64,000 nucleotides of DNA from Ketobacter alkanivorans. GTDB lineage: Bacteria; Pseudomonadota; Gammaproteobacteria; Pseudomonadales; Ketobacteraceae. The notes under the pieces were generated by a model. That model searched no databases. It worked only from the letters and a program-made list of their open reading frames with translations, and was not told where the DNA came from. Positions 44,911 through 54,866 of the stretch are shown in pieces. The stretch is taken from positions 1 to 64,000 of the forward strand of contig NZ_CP022684.1 in the NCBI RefSeq assembly GCF_002863865.1, given 5' to 3'. The translations under genes and the position numbers were made by a program. Numbering within the stretch: position 1 is the first letter of the stretch; every line of letters starts with the position of its first letter.

Positions 44911-46221
44911 GTGGCGAAAAGGTTTATGGCTATCCCGGTAAACAAAACGGTGGGGTTTCTGGCTGTTAACGTCAGCTTGATATGGGGCTTTCCAGCGCTA
45001 GCGGCCATCCAGAGCGAAGTGAGCGTTGGTGTGATTGAAGAATGGATAGACAACGTCTATTACAGCAGCTTCGATCGACGTCATGATCTTTCTACAGAAG
45101 TCTATCTAGACCTGAACATGAACAGTGTGGGGGAAGCGTCCCAGTTCGAGCTTGGATATCGGGTTTCTCATGAGAATTACATGCGTGATAGTTATGATAA
45201 CGTGAACTACATGCAGGGAAACGGTGCGCTTAGTATGCAACTTCTGCCCCGGCGTCTGTTTTGGAACACCGATGTAAATTCATCCGTTACTCTAAGAGAC
45301 AGTATCTCTCCCGATAGTCCGGATAACCGGGATCAGAGGCATTTTCTTTCCACTGGCCTCGATTATACCTTGATATCAAGCCGTACCAATTCAGTGTCCG
45401 CCAGCGCTACCGTTTCTGCCACCCGTTTCCGTGAAGCCGATACCAACAATAATAATCGAAAGTCTGCAGAAATCGCCTGGAATCACGTATTCAGTCCATT
45501 AGTGAATGGTGGACTCACGTGCTCGGGTGAAGAGGCTGATTTCGTCGACAGCGATGTCTATTATGAGACGGTTCGCTGTCAGGTTAATGCCTCACGACGT
45601 TTGCGTAATGGGTTGGTTGCGGTTGATCTAGGTAAAAGAACGATTAATCCCAATCGTGGCGACACGTTAGATGGATTATCCTACTCTGTGGATTTTTCCA
45701 TCGAAGAAGGTCGACATCGCTATTCATTGAACTCCTATCGTGACCTAAGTGATACTTCGGTCGGCTTGAGCGATCAGGATTTTGTTGGTGGAGGTAACCT
45801 GCCAACTGATGTCAACACGGATGTGCTTGCGCTTACTGTGAGGAAGCGTACCGAGTTCGGTTATAGCTACACGCTGACGGCCAGCAGTGACATCGGTTTG
45901 CTGCTCTATAGGGATTCCGATGACATTTATGATTCAAACCTTGATACCGACAGAGAGGGTTTGGATCTTACGTTCAGCCGAATGACCCCAGCTGATATCC
46001 GTGCCTCTGTTACCTATAGCTTTGTACGTACGGAGTACGCTTTCTCTACGCCATCTGAATCGGTTGATTACCTGAATATATATGAGTTGGGCTTGTCTAA
46101 ACAGTTTTCCCCCCATTTTGATGTGTCCGGGGTGCTATCCGCTGAAGTAAGAAACGGCGAAACTGATTTTCAGGATTATGAAGCCTATTCTATCCGAGTG
46201 GATGCAGCGTATACATTTTGA
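44911..46221 (+). CDS. Outer-membrane beta-barrel protein of the exopolysaccharide locus
   Basis: 436 residues. A signal peptide (cleavage after about FPALAA) precedes about 16-18 amphipathic strands with Asp/Asn/Tyr-rich turns, ending in VDAAYTF, a barrel signature. It resembles the TIGR03016-type outer-membrane proteins of PEP-CTERM loci, which are proposed to help polysaccharide exit. The start may be GTG 44911 or ATG 44926 (AAAAGG 3 bases upstream, too close to be sure). Last gene of the operon; a strong hairpin follows. Confidence 0.8.
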   Translation: MAKRFMAIPVNKTVGFLAVNVSLIWGFPALAAIQSEVSVGVIEEWIDNVYYSSFDRRHDLSTEVYLDLNMNSVGEASQFELGYRVSHENYMRDSYDNVNYMQGNGALSMQLLPRRLFWNTDVNSSVTLRDSISPDSPDNRDQRHFLSTGLDYTLISSRTNSVSASATVSATRFREADTNNNNRKSAEIAWNHVFSPLVNGGLTCSGEEADFVDSDVYYETVRCQVNASRRLRNGLVAVDLGKRTINPNRGDTLDGLSYSVDFSIEEGRHRYSLNSYRDLSDTSVGLSDQDFVGGGNLPTDVNTDVLALTVRKRTEFGYSYTLTASSDIGLLLYRDSDDIYDSNLDTDREGLDLTFSRMTPADIRASVTYSFVRTEYAFSTPSESVDYLNIYELGLSKQFSPHFDVSGVLSAEVRNGETDFQDYEAYSIRVDAAYTF

Positions 46222-46243
46222 TGTGCTTATTCTGATGGGTAAT

Positions 46244-46277
46244 GGCGGCACCATAAGAGTATTCTTATAGTGCCACC
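46244..46277. terminator. Bidirectional terminator between the exopolysaccharide operon and prsT
   Basis: Fifteen-base arms (46244-46258 and 46263-46277) pair at 13 positions around a 4-base loop GTAT, with GGCGGCAC at the base. It lies in the 66-base gap between two convergent stops and can serve both directions. Confidence 0.75.
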
Positions 46278-46287
46278 AAAGTAAGGC

Positions 46288-48909
46288 TTATTTTGAGCTG
46301 ATCTCTTGGAAGTGTGCTTCTATCTCTTTGTTGTCTGGCGCCAGCTTTAATGCTTTTTCGATTAGTGCTTTTGCTTCTTTGATCTTACCGTCTTTATACA
46401 TTACCCAAGCGTAGGTATCGATTACTGCGGGGTTTTCGGGAGCGAGTTTGTATGCTTGCTCCGAATGCTTCGTGGCGTTAGCCATGTCGCCTTTTTCGAA
46501 ATATATCCAAGCCAGGTTGTTGAGTGTGACGGGTTGGTTTGGATTCAGCTCCAATGATTTTTTATAACTGGTTACTGCTTTGGCAGGTTGCCCTTTCTGT
46601 TGATAATAGATCCCTTTTAGGGTGGCGGCTTCGAAGCTTTGGGGTAGCTTCTGCTCCCATGCGATTAGGAACTGAGGGCGAGTGATACTGGTTTGATCGC
46701 TGAGGTTCGACCAAATGGTTTTTGCCAGGCTGTCGTTGGGGCGCATGTTCCATGCATCAAGGTAATGTAAGATTGCCTCCTCAGTTTTACCCTCATGATT
46801 TTCAATGTCACCTTTGATCAGCAAGCTGATATAAGGATTGCTAGCCTGCTCTTCGACCTGTTTCGATATCTTTTTTGCCTGATTTAAGTTGTCAGCTATC
46901 AGCTCTGCATTCACTAGAATGTGGAGAGACACTGGGTCATTTGGAGCGATCTGCAATGCGTCCATAACGTACTGTTTGCTTTGATCACTGTTACCCGCTT
47001 TGAGTTCGGTTGTGGCCGCAGCGTGATATAGCTTGACCATATAATTACTGGTCGCAGTGTTGAACGATGATCTTGTTAAAGCTGCTTCACCTGGAGGGAT
47101 TGCACTTTTATAGTCGTAGGTGTTCATGTAATGCTGACTGATTAAAAAGTCTGCTGCCCAGCAATTTATGGACTTCTTTGATAGATCCGACAGATATTGG
47201 AGCGCAGAATCAGATCCACTTATTTGCTCTTTAGCCGACGCTGCTGCCCTGAGCGCAAGAATGTTGTTCTCATCGAGCTTCAGTAGCTTCTCTGAGAACT
47301 CCAATATTGAATCAGAATTTCTGCTTTGTATGGCAGCCATTAGTTTGGCGTTGATGGTGTAATTGCTGTTTGGGTCAGCTTGGTACGCATTATCAATAAC
47401 GGTCTGGGCTTTTTTGGGATCCGTTTTGAGAAGCGCGAGGCCTGCCATAGATTGGCTTTCAATTGAGTCGCTGTTGGCCAGCTTTTCCACAAGCTTGGAT
47501 CGTTCAGAGGTTAACTCAAGTACGTCATATTGCTGAATAAGGCGCGCTTGAAGCATGGTATCGGCAGGTGAGTGTTTATACGCCTTTTCCAATTGCGCTA
47601 ACGCAAGTTTGGGTTGCTGCGAGCCGTTGTACGCATCTGCCAGCGCTATACTGGTGCGCACCATGGTAGGATCCAGCTCCAATGCAGCTTTCATTACTTC
47701 GGTGGCTTTGGTTTTTTCACCACTAAAAAGCAATGCGATTCCGTACAGTGAGAGCAGTTTAGGATTGTCTGAATTGTCACGGATGTTGAGTTCAATGGCA
47801 CGCAGTGCTTCGTCTGGGCGATTGAGGCGTAGCTCTGTGGCGGCAAACACCTCCAGCGTTGCGCTAGAAGCCGTTTCTGGGTCGATGGATTGATCGAACA
47901 GATCTGCTGCTGCTTGGAAATCACCTTGTTGGTATCTGATTATCCCCAACAGCGATCCCATGATCTGGTTCGGGTTGCTGGAGTACAGTTTCTCTAATAT
48001 TTCGTTTGCACCATCTATGTCGTTGTTTTTAAGAGCATCAAGTACCTTTTGGAACTCGGCTTCCAGCTCTTGTGTTTTTGGGTTGGCGTCCGCAATGAGT
48101 TGCGAGTAAACCATGGCCTCGGATGAGCGACCGAGTTTAGATAGAGTTGCCACCAAGGATTTCAGGATGTGCAATCTCTTAAGAGTCATGCCATCGGTGT
48201 TGGGTAATGAAAATAGCGCTTGTGAGAGCTGATCTTCTGCAGCTTCGAGTTTGTCACGTTGATAATAGTAACGGGCCAGCATTAGTCGAGCGTCTACGTT
48301 GTTTTCATCCAGTTTGATGGCTTTATTCAACGCATCAAGCTGCATTTGATCTTCACCTGCCTTGGCATAGATCGACGATTTGGCCAGCTCAAGTTGTGCG
48401 AAATCGGATGGCGCAGTTAGCTTTGGCTCCAACGCGGCGATTTCCGATTTGGCTTTTTCTATGTTGTTGGAGGTAATCAGAGCCTTGACTTTGATCAGGT
48501 TGGCATCTGTTGAGTTACGCAGTGCAGCTGCGTGAGGGGAGTCGTTTAGTACAGTCAGCACTGAATTTGCTTTGCCCATTTCCAGGTAGTTGTTGGCAAG
48601 CAATAAGTCTGACTCAACTCCTCTAGACGGAAGCGAGTTCAGAACCTCCACCGACAATTTGTGGTTGCCCTGCTGATAATATACGTTTGCTAGCAGTATG
48701 TGTGCATCGAGGTTGTTCTCGTTAGCCTGTAGAGCGTTTTTGATTTCGATGGTGGCCGCTTTGTATTGTCCCTGCTGGAAGTAGCTGTCGGCCCGAGACA
48801 GATGTTCTGCAGATTTACCTGCTGAGTCGCTTGATCCATCGTCCGAGCATGCAAAGACCGATAATGCTAATAAGCATGCTAATGCTGTTTTCCTGCCGTG
48901 AAATTTCAT
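46288..48909 (-). CDS. prsT: XrtA/PEP-CTERM system TPR lipoprotein PrsT
   Basis: 873 residues. Lipoprotein signal with VFAC, lipidated Cys21. About 20 TPR units run through the whole protein (for example SRADSYFQQGQYKAATIEIK, PVTLNNLAWIYFEKGDMANA, NPAVIDTYAWVMYKDGKIKE). Length and layout match the PrsT (TIGR02917) family found beside exosortase-A exopolysaccharide genes. It is probably a periplasmic scaffold. It is downstream of prsR by 17 bases and likely in one transcript with prsK-prsR. Confidence 0.88.
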   Translation of the reverse strand: MKFHGRKTALACLLALSVFACSDDGSSDSAGKSAEHLSRADSYFQQGQYKAATIEIKNALQANENNLDAHILLANVYYQQGNHKLSVEVLNSLPSRGVESDLLLANNYLEMGKANSVLTVLNDSPHAAALRNSTDANLIKVKALITSNNIEKAKSEIAALEPKLTAPSDFAQLELAKSSIYAKAGEDQMQLDALNKAIKLDENNVDARLMLARYYYQRDKLEAAEDQLSQALFSLPNTDGMTLKRLHILKSLVATLSKLGRSSEAMVYSQLIADANPKTQELEAEFQKVLDALKNNDIDGANEILEKLYSSNPNQIMGSLLGIIRYQQGDFQAAADLFDQSIDPETASSATLEVFAATELRLNRPDEALRAIELNIRDNSDNPKLLSLYGIALLFSGEKTKATEVMKAALELDPTMVRTSIALADAYNGSQQPKLALAQLEKAYKHSPADTMLQARLIQQYDVLELTSERSKLVEKLANSDSIESQSMAGLALLKTDPKKAQTVIDNAYQADPNSNYTINAKLMAAIQSRNSDSILEFSEKLLKLDENNILALRAAASAKEQISGSDSALQYLSDLSKKSINCWAADFLISQHYMNTYDYKSAIPPGEAALTRSSFNTATSNYMVKLYHAAATTELKAGNSDQSKQYVMDALQIAPNDPVSLHILVNAELIADNLNQAKKISKQVEEQASNPYISLLIKGDIENHEGKTEEAILHYLDAWNMRPNDSLAKTIWSNLSDQTSITRPQFLIAWEQKLPQSFEAATLKGIYYQQKGQPAKAVTSYKKSLELNPNQPVTLNNLAWIYFEKGDMANATKHSEQAYKLAPENPAVIDTYAWVMYKDGKIKEAKALIEKALKLAPDNKEIEAHFQEISSK

Positions 48910-48926
48910 TTCATGTCCCCAAAATA

Positions 48927-50282
48927 TTAATTTTCTTGGATATGGATGCTGTACTTTTTAATTAAGTCGTATAGCGTCGGGCGGGTTACACCGAGCAACT
49001 TCGCCGCAGCGGAGATGTTTCCGTCGGACATATTGATGGCTCGTATAATGGCTGCTTTTTCTGCTTCCTGGCGTACGGAGCGTAGGTTTAACGATAAATC
49101 ATCGTGCTGCGGTAGCCCCAGGTCTGTAATGCCGACGTTTCTCTGATCGCACATTATAACGGCGCGCTTGAGTTTGTTTTCCATCTCGCGGATGTTGCCG
49201 GGCCACTCATATCCTTCAATGGCGGACATGGCCTCGGGTGTAAATCCTTTGATGTTTTTGTTGAGCTGTTCGCAGAATTTCTGCAGTAAGTGTCTGGCTA
49301 TCAGCGCTTTATCGCCGCCACGTTCTCGCAGTGGAGGCAGATCAATCACCATCTCACTTATACGGTAGTAGAGATCTTCACGAAAAGTCCCTTCGGCCGC
49401 CATTTGCTCTAGGTTCTTATTGGTTGCGCACACGACGCGAACATCCACCGGTATTTCTTCCCGGCCGCCGAGCCGTTCTACCACGCGTTCTTGCAGAAAT
49501 CGCAGCAATTTGGCCTGGAGAGCCAATGGCATGTCGCCTATTTCATCCAGGAATAAAGTACCACCACTGGCGACTTCCACTTTACCCAAGGTACGCTTTG
49601 AGGCGCCGGTGAAGGCACCTTTTTCGTAACCGAACAGTTCGCTCTCCATCAGGTTTTCCGGCACTGCGGCGCAGTTGATGGCTACGAAACGTCGGTCGCT
49701 TCTTTTACTTAACCCATGAATGGCGCGAGCGATGACTTCTTTACCTGTGCCGGACTCGCCCAGTATTAAGCTGGTTACGTCTGTTGGGGCAATTTTTTCG
49801 ATGATACGACACACCGATGACATTCGGTCATCGCTGGCGATCACGCCGGGCAGGGGGTTTTGTTTGTTTTCATGGAGCCGACGGTTTTCGTTCTCCAGGC
49901 TCCACATTTGATAGGCGCGTTGAACGATCAGGTCGAGGGTGTCTGTATTGACCGGCTTTTGGTAAAAGTCGTAAGCCCCCATAGCGACTGCTCTGAGCGC
50001 ATTGGAGTAATCATGATAACCGGTTACCACGATGATCTTGGTGTTGGGGGCGATCCTCATGGTTTCCTGGATCGTGGCAAAGCCTTCTTCTACACCCTCT
50101 TCATCCGGGGGTAAACCCAGATCCTGCAGGACAACGGCCGGTTCATGCATGCGAATGGCCGCTATAGCGCTGTTTCGATCGGGGGCAACGACAACGTCGT
50201 ATTTGTCAAAATGCCACCGCAATTGGCTTTGTAAGCCCGGGTCGTCTTCTACTATTAGGAGTACCGGCTTAGTGTCCGTCAT
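48927..50282 (-). CDS. prsR: Sigma-54-dependent response regulator PrsR
   Basis: 451 residues of NtrC-type architecture. The receiver is about 1-125 with Asp54 (LQDLGLPPDEEG) and Lys in YQKPV; the AAA+ domain has Walker A GESGTGKE near 174, an exact GAFTGA sigma-54 contact loop near 224 and FLDEIGDMPL; the Fis-type helix-turn-helix is at the C-terminus (NISAAAKLLGVTRPTLYDLIKKY). The EEGVEEGF insertion after the phospho-site is typical of PEP-CTERM-box regulators. It should activate sigma-54 promoters of exopolysaccharide and PEP-CTERM genes. Start overlaps the prsK stop by 4 bases. Confidence 0.93.
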   Translation of the reverse strand: MTDTKPVLLIVEDDPGLQSQLRWHFDKYDVVVAPDRNSAIAAIRMHEPAVVLQDLGLPPDEEGVEEGFATIQETMRIAPNTKIIVVTGYHDYSNALRAVAMGAYDFYQKPVNTDTLDLIVQRAYQMWSLENENRRLHENKQNPLPGVIASDDRMSSVCRIIEKIAPTDVTSLILGESGTGKEVIARAIHGLSKRSDRRFVAINCAAVPENLMESELFGYEKGAFTGASKRTLGKVEVASGGTLFLDEIGDMPLALQAKLLRFLQERVVERLGGREEIPVDVRVVCATNKNLEQMAAEGTFREDLYYRISEMVIDLPPLRERGGDKALIARHLLQKFCEQLNKNIKGFTPEAMSAIEGYEWPGNIREMENKLKRAVIMCDQRNVGITDLGLPQHDDLSLNLRSVRQEAEKAAIIRAINMSDGNISAAAKLLGVTRPTLYDLIKKYSIHIQEN

Positions 50283-52375
50283 ACTTGGTCTGCTTGCTCT
50301 TGTGTTTTTGGGCTATTGGTTCGAAGCGGTATATAAATGGTGAAGGTCGACCCTACGTTGACTTCACTCTTAGCCAGAACGTCACCACCGAGATTTCGAA
50401 TAAATTCTCGGGTTTGATATACGCCGATACCCATACCTTTGCCTGATTTTGTTGTATCAAAAGGTCTGAACAATCGGTTCTTCATAAAGTCGATGTCCAT
50501 CCCGCAACCATTATCCTCTACTTCAATAACGGCTTGATTACGCTCGGAACGCAGCGTTACGTCTACGTAGCCATCGGCGGGTGTGGCTTCCTGCGCATTT
50601 TTGATGATGTGGGTGACGATCATTTCGAGGTTATCTTCATCCGCCACAACTTTAAGCGAATCCTCAAGTATTCTCAATGTTGGTGGAGGCATTCTGTCCT
50701 GACATTTTTTGACCGAATTGATGACAACATTTTTGAGCGCCAGTTCTCTGCCTGATGTAGGTTGTGTTTGTTGAAGTTTTTTAAGCAGGTTGCTCATTCT
50801 TTGAACGGAATTGTCAATTGTTCGAATCATGTCATCAATAAATGCAGGGTTCTCTTTGTGTTTCGCTGCATTTTCAACCACCAACGCTTGTTGAGCGATT
50901 AGATTTTTCAGGTCGTGCATTACAAATGCGGATAATTTATTGAAGGCGTCGAATTGTTTTGATTGTGCCAGTAGTTCTGCCGCTTCGTTACGGGAAATAT
51001 AGCTGGCGACTTCTCTGCCTACGGTTTTGAAGAGATCGAGATCTTCCCAGGTCAGGGTGAACTCTGCCGGTGGCTTGCTCAGCAACATAAATCCAATAAG
51101 TTCGCTGTCCACCAGCATGGGGATGATCAGCCAAAGATCTTCTATATCTTTGGTCCATTGTGGCAGGTGTTCATTAAAGTTGCTCAGTTCATGTTCGCTG
51201 GGGGAAGAGGGTGAGAATACCCATTCCTGATCTTTCAATATTCGGCAGAATTCGCTGTCAGATAGCTCCTCTACCTCCAGCTTGGGCAGATTCATGTTGT
51301 GGGTCGCTATGGGCAGGAAGCGCCCAAACTGATTATCCATCCACAGCATGCCGCCAGTGGATTTAACGATGTCCATCACAGCCTTTATAGCGATTTGGTG
51401 GGGATCAGCGTTGCTACCAGGTGAAGAGGTGAGGTGATGAATGAGGCTAAGCCACTGTGAGCGGTAATCGTATTTGTGGACGAAGAAATGCTTATCGATG
51501 TAAACACTCATGCTGGCCCGCGCTGACTCCGATAGGAAAACAACGGCGATGCTGATGAGGGCGCTGAAGATGAGGGTCACCTGTATTACGGTTCCCCAGT
51601 TTCCGCCGTAGAGTTTGATGTAATACCCACCTGCAGCCATGAGCGCAAGAAAGAAGCCCGCAGTGGTAAGGCCGGTGGTGTAAAACGCCATGGGGCGGGA
51701 GATGGCCACACGGTTTTGTTGGGGGTAATTCTGAGAGCTTACCGCCATGAGGGCGAAACTCAAGAAGATGGCGGATGCACCATTAACGGCACCGCGGGCG
51801 CGCCATATTTCAGGATCGAGCTGGCCGAATAGCAGGGCGTAGGAAAACAGGTATAAGTCGTACAGCAAGATACCGGCGAGCCCCAGGCTGTAGACTTTGT
51901 TAATTCTGTTGTGCGGTGAGTTGCGGAATAGTTGCTCCACCGAAACGATGCAGAGAATGGTGAGTAATAGGCTCGACCAGACATATAGGTGATAGGCCTG
52001 AGTTTTGTTGTCGACAAAGGCGGGCAAGACGATAACAAATACGACTCCGGCAATAATCCATAGCAGATGAAGGAGCAGAAAAGGCCCCTGTTGGACGGTT
52101 CTGTTCTTATTGCTGAATTTTAGTTGCTGGAGCAGCCCGAATATCCAAGATCCAAAACGAAGCGTTTCACACAGGATAAGTTGTTGGACAGTAAGCTGGG
52201 GGGCGTAGGAATCCCAGGCGAGGATGCCGCACCAGGCCGTTGACACAAAGGCGGCCAGCGCCAGTGAGAACGTGATATGTTGCCTTTTGAGGAGGAAGCA
52301 GGAAATGAGCGCGAATGCACTCAGCAATAAGGTACCACCAAGGAAACTGGTGAAAGTAACGTTTTCCAGTAGCAT
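50279..52375 (-). CDS. prsK: Membrane sensor histidine kinase PrsK
   Basis: 698 residues. Nine or ten N-terminal membrane helices (about 1-285) are followed by a GAF domain (about 315-460), a histidine-phosphotransfer segment with His487 in VMHDLKNLIAQQ, and an HATPase (about 570-690; HIIKNAQEATP N-box, VEDNGCGMD G1, FDTTKSGKGMGIGV). The DLKN form replaces the more common H-E-x-x-N, as in the PrsK (TIGR02916) group. It should phosphorylate PrsR, encoded directly downstream with a 4-base overlap. Confidence 0.93.
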   Translation of the reverse strand: MLLENVTFTSFLGGTLLLSAFALISCFLLKRQHITFSLALAAFVSTAWCGILAWDSYAPQLTVQQLILCETLRFGSWIFGLLQQLKFSNKNRTVQQGPFLLLHLLWIIAGVVFVIVLPAFVDNKTQAYHLYVWSSLLLTILCIVSVEQLFRNSPHNRINKVYSLGLAGILLYDLYLFSYALLFGQLDPEIWRARGAVNGASAIFLSFALMAVSSQNYPQQNRVAISRPMAFYTTGLTTAGFFLALMAAGGYYIKLYGGNWGTVIQVTLIFSALISIAVVFLSESARASMSVYIDKHFFVHKYDYRSQWLSLIHHLTSSPGSNADPHQIAIKAVMDIVKSTGGMLWMDNQFGRFLPIATHNMNLPKLEVEELSDSEFCRILKDQEWVFSPSSPSEHELSNFNEHLPQWTKDIEDLWLIIPMLVDSELIGFMLLSKPPAEFTLTWEDLDLFKTVGREVASYISRNEAAELLAQSKQFDAFNKLSAFVMHDLKNLIAQQALVVENAAKHKENPAFIDDMIRTIDNSVQRMSNLLKKLQQTQPTSGRELALKNVVINSVKKCQDRMPPPTLRILEDSLKVVADEDNLEMIVTHIIKNAQEATPADGYVDVTLRSERNQAVIEVEDNGCGMDIDFMKNRLFRPFDTTKSGKGMGIGVYQTREFIRNLGGDVLAKSEVNVGSTFTIYIPLRTNSPKTQEQADQV

Positions 52376-52397
52376 TAATTAGGGTTTCTTGGGTCAA

Positions 52398-54683
52398 TTA
52401 ACCGGCGAGTTTTTTCAGCTTGGTGCTGATGTTTCCCATTGCTCTGTCGAATAGTATTCCGCTTTCCAGCGATTTAACGTATCCACGCTGCATGTCCGAG
52501 GCGAACTCTGCAAGTTTCTTATCGAATACCCTCAGCCCGAAGCGATTCACGAATACATAAGTCTCGCCGGGATCGGTAATCATGGCCAGCTTGCATCGGA
52601 ATGTTTTTGCACTGTTGGGTGGAGAGTAATCGAACCAGCTCCCCGGGCGAACCTTTGAAACTTTAGCAATGTACTCTTTTGCTGCAGCCTGCAACTTGAG
52701 CTTTTGACGTTCAACAGCGGTCATGTTTTCCCAGTCTTGGTTGTGATCGGCATCGGTTTGACCGAGCGCTACCAGATGAGCAGGTTTCAGTTTGATAAGG
52801 TCTTTTTCGGTCAGCCGCTGGGCGATAACATGCTCAAAGGTTTGCTCGGTAATGCTCAGGCTGTTGAGGATGCTCTCTCTGGGAATGTTGACGGCCTCCA
52901 GTCCATGAGAGATTTTACGCAGCAGGTCTTCTTTGATTTTCTCCATGCGATTCAAGGAGCGCTCATCGCTGTGGGGGCGCATGGCCCAAACCAGTTGGTC
53001 CACCACTTGTTTGGCTTCAAGCCATTCTGTGCTTTCGATACCGTGCTTCAGTTGAATATAGAGCAGTACTTTGTGCCAATCTTTTACCAGGAACTCCATG
53101 ATGTTCTCAGGCAGGCTGTTATCTTTCAGTCGGCTGTAGAGGATCTCGTTGGTTTTGTCCCGAGCGTGCTCTGCTTTAGCTTTGCCTTGGGCTGCTTCCT
53201 GGGTTCGTTTTTCCAATACCGCAGCTTTGTTTTTATCGAGTTTGGTCACGCTTTGGAATGAGGCCAGCGCTTGCTCGAAAACAGAAACTTCACCGGTGAA
53301 ATTCTCGATGATTTCGTGTACTACGCGGTTTACTTCTTTATAGAGCTTATCCTGGCTGGTTTCGCTGCTTTCATCCCAGCCTACGGCGGACGATGCGATT
53401 TCATTGATCAGTCGACGCGCGGGGTGGTCGCTGTGGGTAAAGAAGTTTTTGTCTTTTAACGCGACTTTCAGGATAGGGATCTGCAGGCGGCTGATCAGTG
53501 CCTGGAAAGGTACCGGCAGGTTGCGATCATCCAACACAAAGTCAAAGAACATCGCTACCAGATTGATGATGTCTTCATCTGATTCGTGCAGGGCGTCTTC
53601 TTTGCCGGACTTTTTGTTCTCCTCCAGGATTTGCTCCACCACTGAGCGCACATCAAAGCTGTGGGGGGATCGCAGGTATTCAGACGAGAGCTGCATTGCG
53701 GTCAGTGAATCCAGCAGATTGGTCTGCGGGATCGGGGTTGATCCTGAGCGCGCCGGCCGCGAAAGAATGTTTGGCATGGAGACACCGCTTTCGCGGAGCT
53801 GATTAAACATGCCGAGAACTTGGCCCAGGGTTACGCCTGAGCTTCCCATGGGCATATTCGCAGCCGCGTTGCCAGTGTCCAGCCCGGAGAAGGGGTTGGA
53901 GTCATCTTGCTGTTGTTCGTATCCTGCCTGGTTGTGCTCTGGCTGCTGAGATGGCGCTGCAGCGGAGCTGTTTTTATTTTTACGAACATCGAAGCGGATC
54001 TGCGGGAGTACACCGGCGCTTACCAGTAGGTCATTGACCAACGCGTAAATGTTGCGTAGCTCGATGATAACGGTTCGATCAAGGTGCTTCAGTAGAATGA
54101 CTTTGCACTTGATATCCAGATTAAGCGCTTGCAGTGAATTCGTCACGGCGGTACAGATCTGGGCTGGGTCGAGCGGGTTGTTGGTTTCGTTAACCCGTAC
54201 ATCGGGCATCAGGTAATCGAAGCGGCAATTCAGCTGGTACAGCAACTCTTGGTTTTCTATGCGGGCACGGTTGACGATGCCGGTAACGGCAACATCCTGT
54301 TCCATGTCATCTTTGCCAACCAGCTGGATCGATTCCAGACTGAAGGCGTCGTTTGTGGCGCGTTCCTGCTCTGCGCGGCGCCCGCTGATTCGGCCTTTGG
54401 TCAGCGCGCGGAAGTGTTCTTCGTAGCTTTCTTTGAATAGGGCCCACACTTGTGGCTTTTTGATGCGCACTTCACGCATGGAATCAAAATAGAGATTTTG
54501 TTCGTTGTTGCTGCCGGCTTTGGATGCCAAGTCAAAAAACAGATCGTCGCAGCTGCTGAAAAATTGGCTGAAGTTATTGGACAGGATAGAGAAGGCGTTT
54601 TCCTTCACCTGCTTGATCAATGCTGGCATGGTGGCGGATACGTTGGACACTGGCCGATTCCTTTGATCTGAGTCACTCATCAT
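52398..54683 (-). CDS. DUF1631 domain protein
   Basis: 761 residues, almost all DUF1631: alpha-helical, cytoplasmic, with FDSMREVRIKKPQVWALFKESY near the N-terminus, ILKVALKDKNFFTHSDHPARRLINEI in the middle, and a PilZ-like C-terminal strand region (RPGSWFDYSPPN, CKLAMITDPGETYVFVNRFGLRV). The same middle motif (LLADPSLFTADFHPARQAVNYI) occurs in the 1303-residue protein at 25062, which makes the two paralogues. It sits 22 bases upstream of prsK. ATG 54683, preceded by GGATGGG, is preferred among five in-frame ATGs; the longest frame reaches 54725. Confidence 0.82.
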   Translation of the reverse strand: MMSDSDQRNRPVSNVSATMPALIKQVKENAFSILSNNFSQFFSSCDDLFFDLASKAGSNNEQNLYFDSMREVRIKKPQVWALFKESYEEHFRALTKGRISGRRAEQERATNDAFSLESIQLVGKDDMEQDVAVTGIVNRARIENQELLYQLNCRFDYLMPDVRVNETNNPLDPAQICTAVTNSLQALNLDIKCKVILLKHLDRTVIIELRNIYALVNDLLVSAGVLPQIRFDVRKNKNSSAAAPSQQPEHNQAGYEQQQDDSNPFSGLDTGNAAANMPMGSSGVTLGQVLGMFNQLRESGVSMPNILSRPARSGSTPIPQTNLLDSLTAMQLSSEYLRSPHSFDVRSVVEQILEENKKSGKEDALHESDEDIINLVAMFFDFVLDDRNLPVPFQALISRLQIPILKVALKDKNFFTHSDHPARRLINEIASSAVGWDESSETSQDKLYKEVNRVVHEIIENFTGEVSVFEQALASFQSVTKLDKNKAAVLEKRTQEAAQGKAKAEHARDKTNEILYSRLKDNSLPENIMEFLVKDWHKVLLYIQLKHGIESTEWLEAKQVVDQLVWAMRPHSDERSLNRMEKIKEDLLRKISHGLEAVNIPRESILNSLSITEQTFEHVIAQRLTEKDLIKLKPAHLVALGQTDADHNQDWENMTAVERQKLKLQAAAKEYIAKVSKVRPGSWFDYSPPNSAKTFRCKLAMITDPGETYVFVNRFGLRVFDKKLAEFASDMQRGYVKSLESGILFDRAMGNISTKLKKLAG

Positions 54684-54866
54684 TGTATTGCCCATCCAAA
54701 ACATTGCCCGCGAATTAGTATACATTTTGTACTATCTGGGTGGCGGCAACAATGTAAAAAAGTCACGCTTTTTGTGATTTATGTGATTGATTAGTAATCT
54801 GATTGTATCTCATTAGGGTAGTGTAGTGCGAATGCTATTAAATGCCTAACTCCATTAGAAGTCTTG

